This document shows positions 5,140 to 5,953 of a stretch of 5,953 nt of DNA, piece after piece (the first letter of the stretch is position 1; each line of letters starts with the position of its first letter). A program made the position numbers and the translations under genes. A model generated the notes under the pieces. That model was not told the DNA's origin and did no database searches. It was given only the letters and a program-made list of their open reading frames with translations. The DNA is from Planctomycetota bacterium (GTDB lineage Bacteria; Planctomycetota; Phycisphaerae; UBA1845): contig JADFHG010000253.1 in assembly GCA_022567365.1 (NCBI GenBank), forward strand, positions 1-5,953, in the 5' to 3' direction.

Positions 5140-5953
5140 AGTGCGCCGTAAGTCGAGTCCAAGGTCGTCGCGCATGCGCCGGGCTTCTTCGGCATCGAGA
5201 TTCGTCACTACGGTGCGCCCACCCTCACGCTTTAGTTGAAGGATCCGAAAGTCCTGCTTACTGCTATACAGATCTGACATGTCTTCATACGCGTCGAGGA
5301 ATGCGTCCAAGGTCTCGAGACTATGCGTTGACGCAAAGAGCTGTACGTTGTGCCTGTTCGCCGCTTGTAACGTAAACTTGATGACGCGTTCCAGTACGCC
5401 GACGTGGAGCGATGAGTCGATCTCGTCAATCATTAACATCCCGTTTGCAGTGTCGACAAGATGGGATGCGATCGCAAGCGCTTTTCCGACACCCGCCCCC
5501 TGCATTTCCACGGGCATGATTCCGAGACTCTTGTGGTCGATCCGAAGCACTGCGCGCCCGGCTTTGTCCGCCCGCAATGCGACACCCTGTATTTCCGAAT
5601 CGAAGGCTTGGAGGAGACTCACGACCGGCTCGGCTTGGCCCGACTCGAGGACGCTCGTCCATTGGGACGTCAGGCCGTAGGATATGCCTCTGTTGTCAAT
5701 GCCGAGAAACCGCCCCTGCAGGTTGACGGCATCTGCGCGATCGAAGTCGATTTGCCTTGGTCTTATGCGGAACTCACCCAAATAGCTCGTGTTCCCGTGG
5801 ATCGTCTCGATCCGAATCGTCGATACGATTTGCGCTGCCTCTGGGGGTTGATCGCGATGCGCCTCCTCCGAGTTGTCAACGAAGGGCATTACACTGCCTT
5901 GACGTATGCGCTCCAGTCGCACGCGCCGCTCTACGCCATCGCAAGCGCCTTCG
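5137..5953 (-). CDS. ABC/OLD-like AAA ATPase (AAA_15/AAA_21 type), N-terminus cut by window edge
   Basis: The frame is open through the right edge: codons upstream of the GTG at 5922 continue without a stop, so the GTG is probably not the start. Counting from that GTG, 261 residues are visible. They hold the second half of an ABC-type ATPase: a signature-like Q-G-A-G-V-G-K (141-147), Walker B M-L-M-I-D166-E167 followed by the D-loop I-D-S-S-L-H, and the switch His in S-T-H200-S. Walker A should lie beyond the window. Such ATPases, including OLD, RecF-like proteins and AriA of PARIS, dimerise on ATP and control a nuclease or sensor. Fusion to the TOPRIM is absent; the TOPRIM is a separate downstream gene. 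The short tail R-R-M-R-D-D-L-G-L-D-L-R-R-T after the last strand ends the protein. Regulation cannot be judged because the promoter is outside. Confidence 0.85.
   Translation of the reverse strand, partial: EGACDGVERRVRLERIRQGSVMPFVDNSEEAHRDQPPEAAQIVSTIRIETIHGNTSYLGEFRIRPRQIDFDRADAVNLQGRFLGIDNRGISYGLTSQWTSVLESGQAEPVVSLLQAFDSEIQGVALRADKAGRAVLRIDHKSLGIMPVEMQGAGVGKALAIASHLVDTANGMLMIDEIDSSLHVGVLERVIKFTLQAANRHNVQLFASTHSLETLDAFLDAYEDMSDLYSSKQDFRILQLKREGGRTVVTNLDAEEARRMRDDLGLDLRRT

Noticed and set aside
5482..5505. QGAGVGK in the ATPase as a Walker A P-loop
   Set aside because: The first Gly is not at the required spacing and no Ser/Thr follows the Lys. It lies about 20 residues before Walker B, where the ABC signature belongs.

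Overview
All six protein genes lie on the minus strand, so the biology reads from right to left. The DNA is GC-rich. The exported FG-GAP protein, the ole genes and the many short GC-rich palindromes between genes are the mix seen in Planctomycetota genomes and metagenome bins. That assignment is an inference from gene style; no rRNA or other marker gene is present.

Right end (about 4376-5953): the C-terminal part of an ABC/OLD-like ATPase, cut by the window edge, followed with a TGATG stop/start overlap by a TOPRIM-type protein resembling DUF3226. An ATPase and a separate TOPRIM protein in one operon is the layout of split OLD-family defence systems such as PARIS (AriA/AriB). A GNAT acetyltransferase follows 90 bp downstream on the same strand.

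Centre (1117-3265): oleA and oleB, separated by 10 bp, the first and last enzymes of long-chain olefin biosynthesis (OleA thiolase; OleB beta-lactone decarboxylase). oleA looks complete, with its Cys, His, Asn and Glu. oleB carries a precise 210-bp in-frame insertion bounded by a 7-bp direct repeat. Removing it restores a normal-looking 293-residue OleB. oleC and oleD, needed to make the substrate of OleB, do not follow.

Left end (1-631): the N-terminal 210 residues of an exported FG-GAP repeat protein with near-identical blocks of 51-55 residues, cut by the window edge.

The two long spacers (632-1116 and 3266-3853) hold no convincing gene. They are filled with short perfect hairpins and small tandem repeats, and one hairpin motif recurs inside the oleB insertion. 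This suggests a population of dispersed palindromic elements that has also entered a coding sequence.
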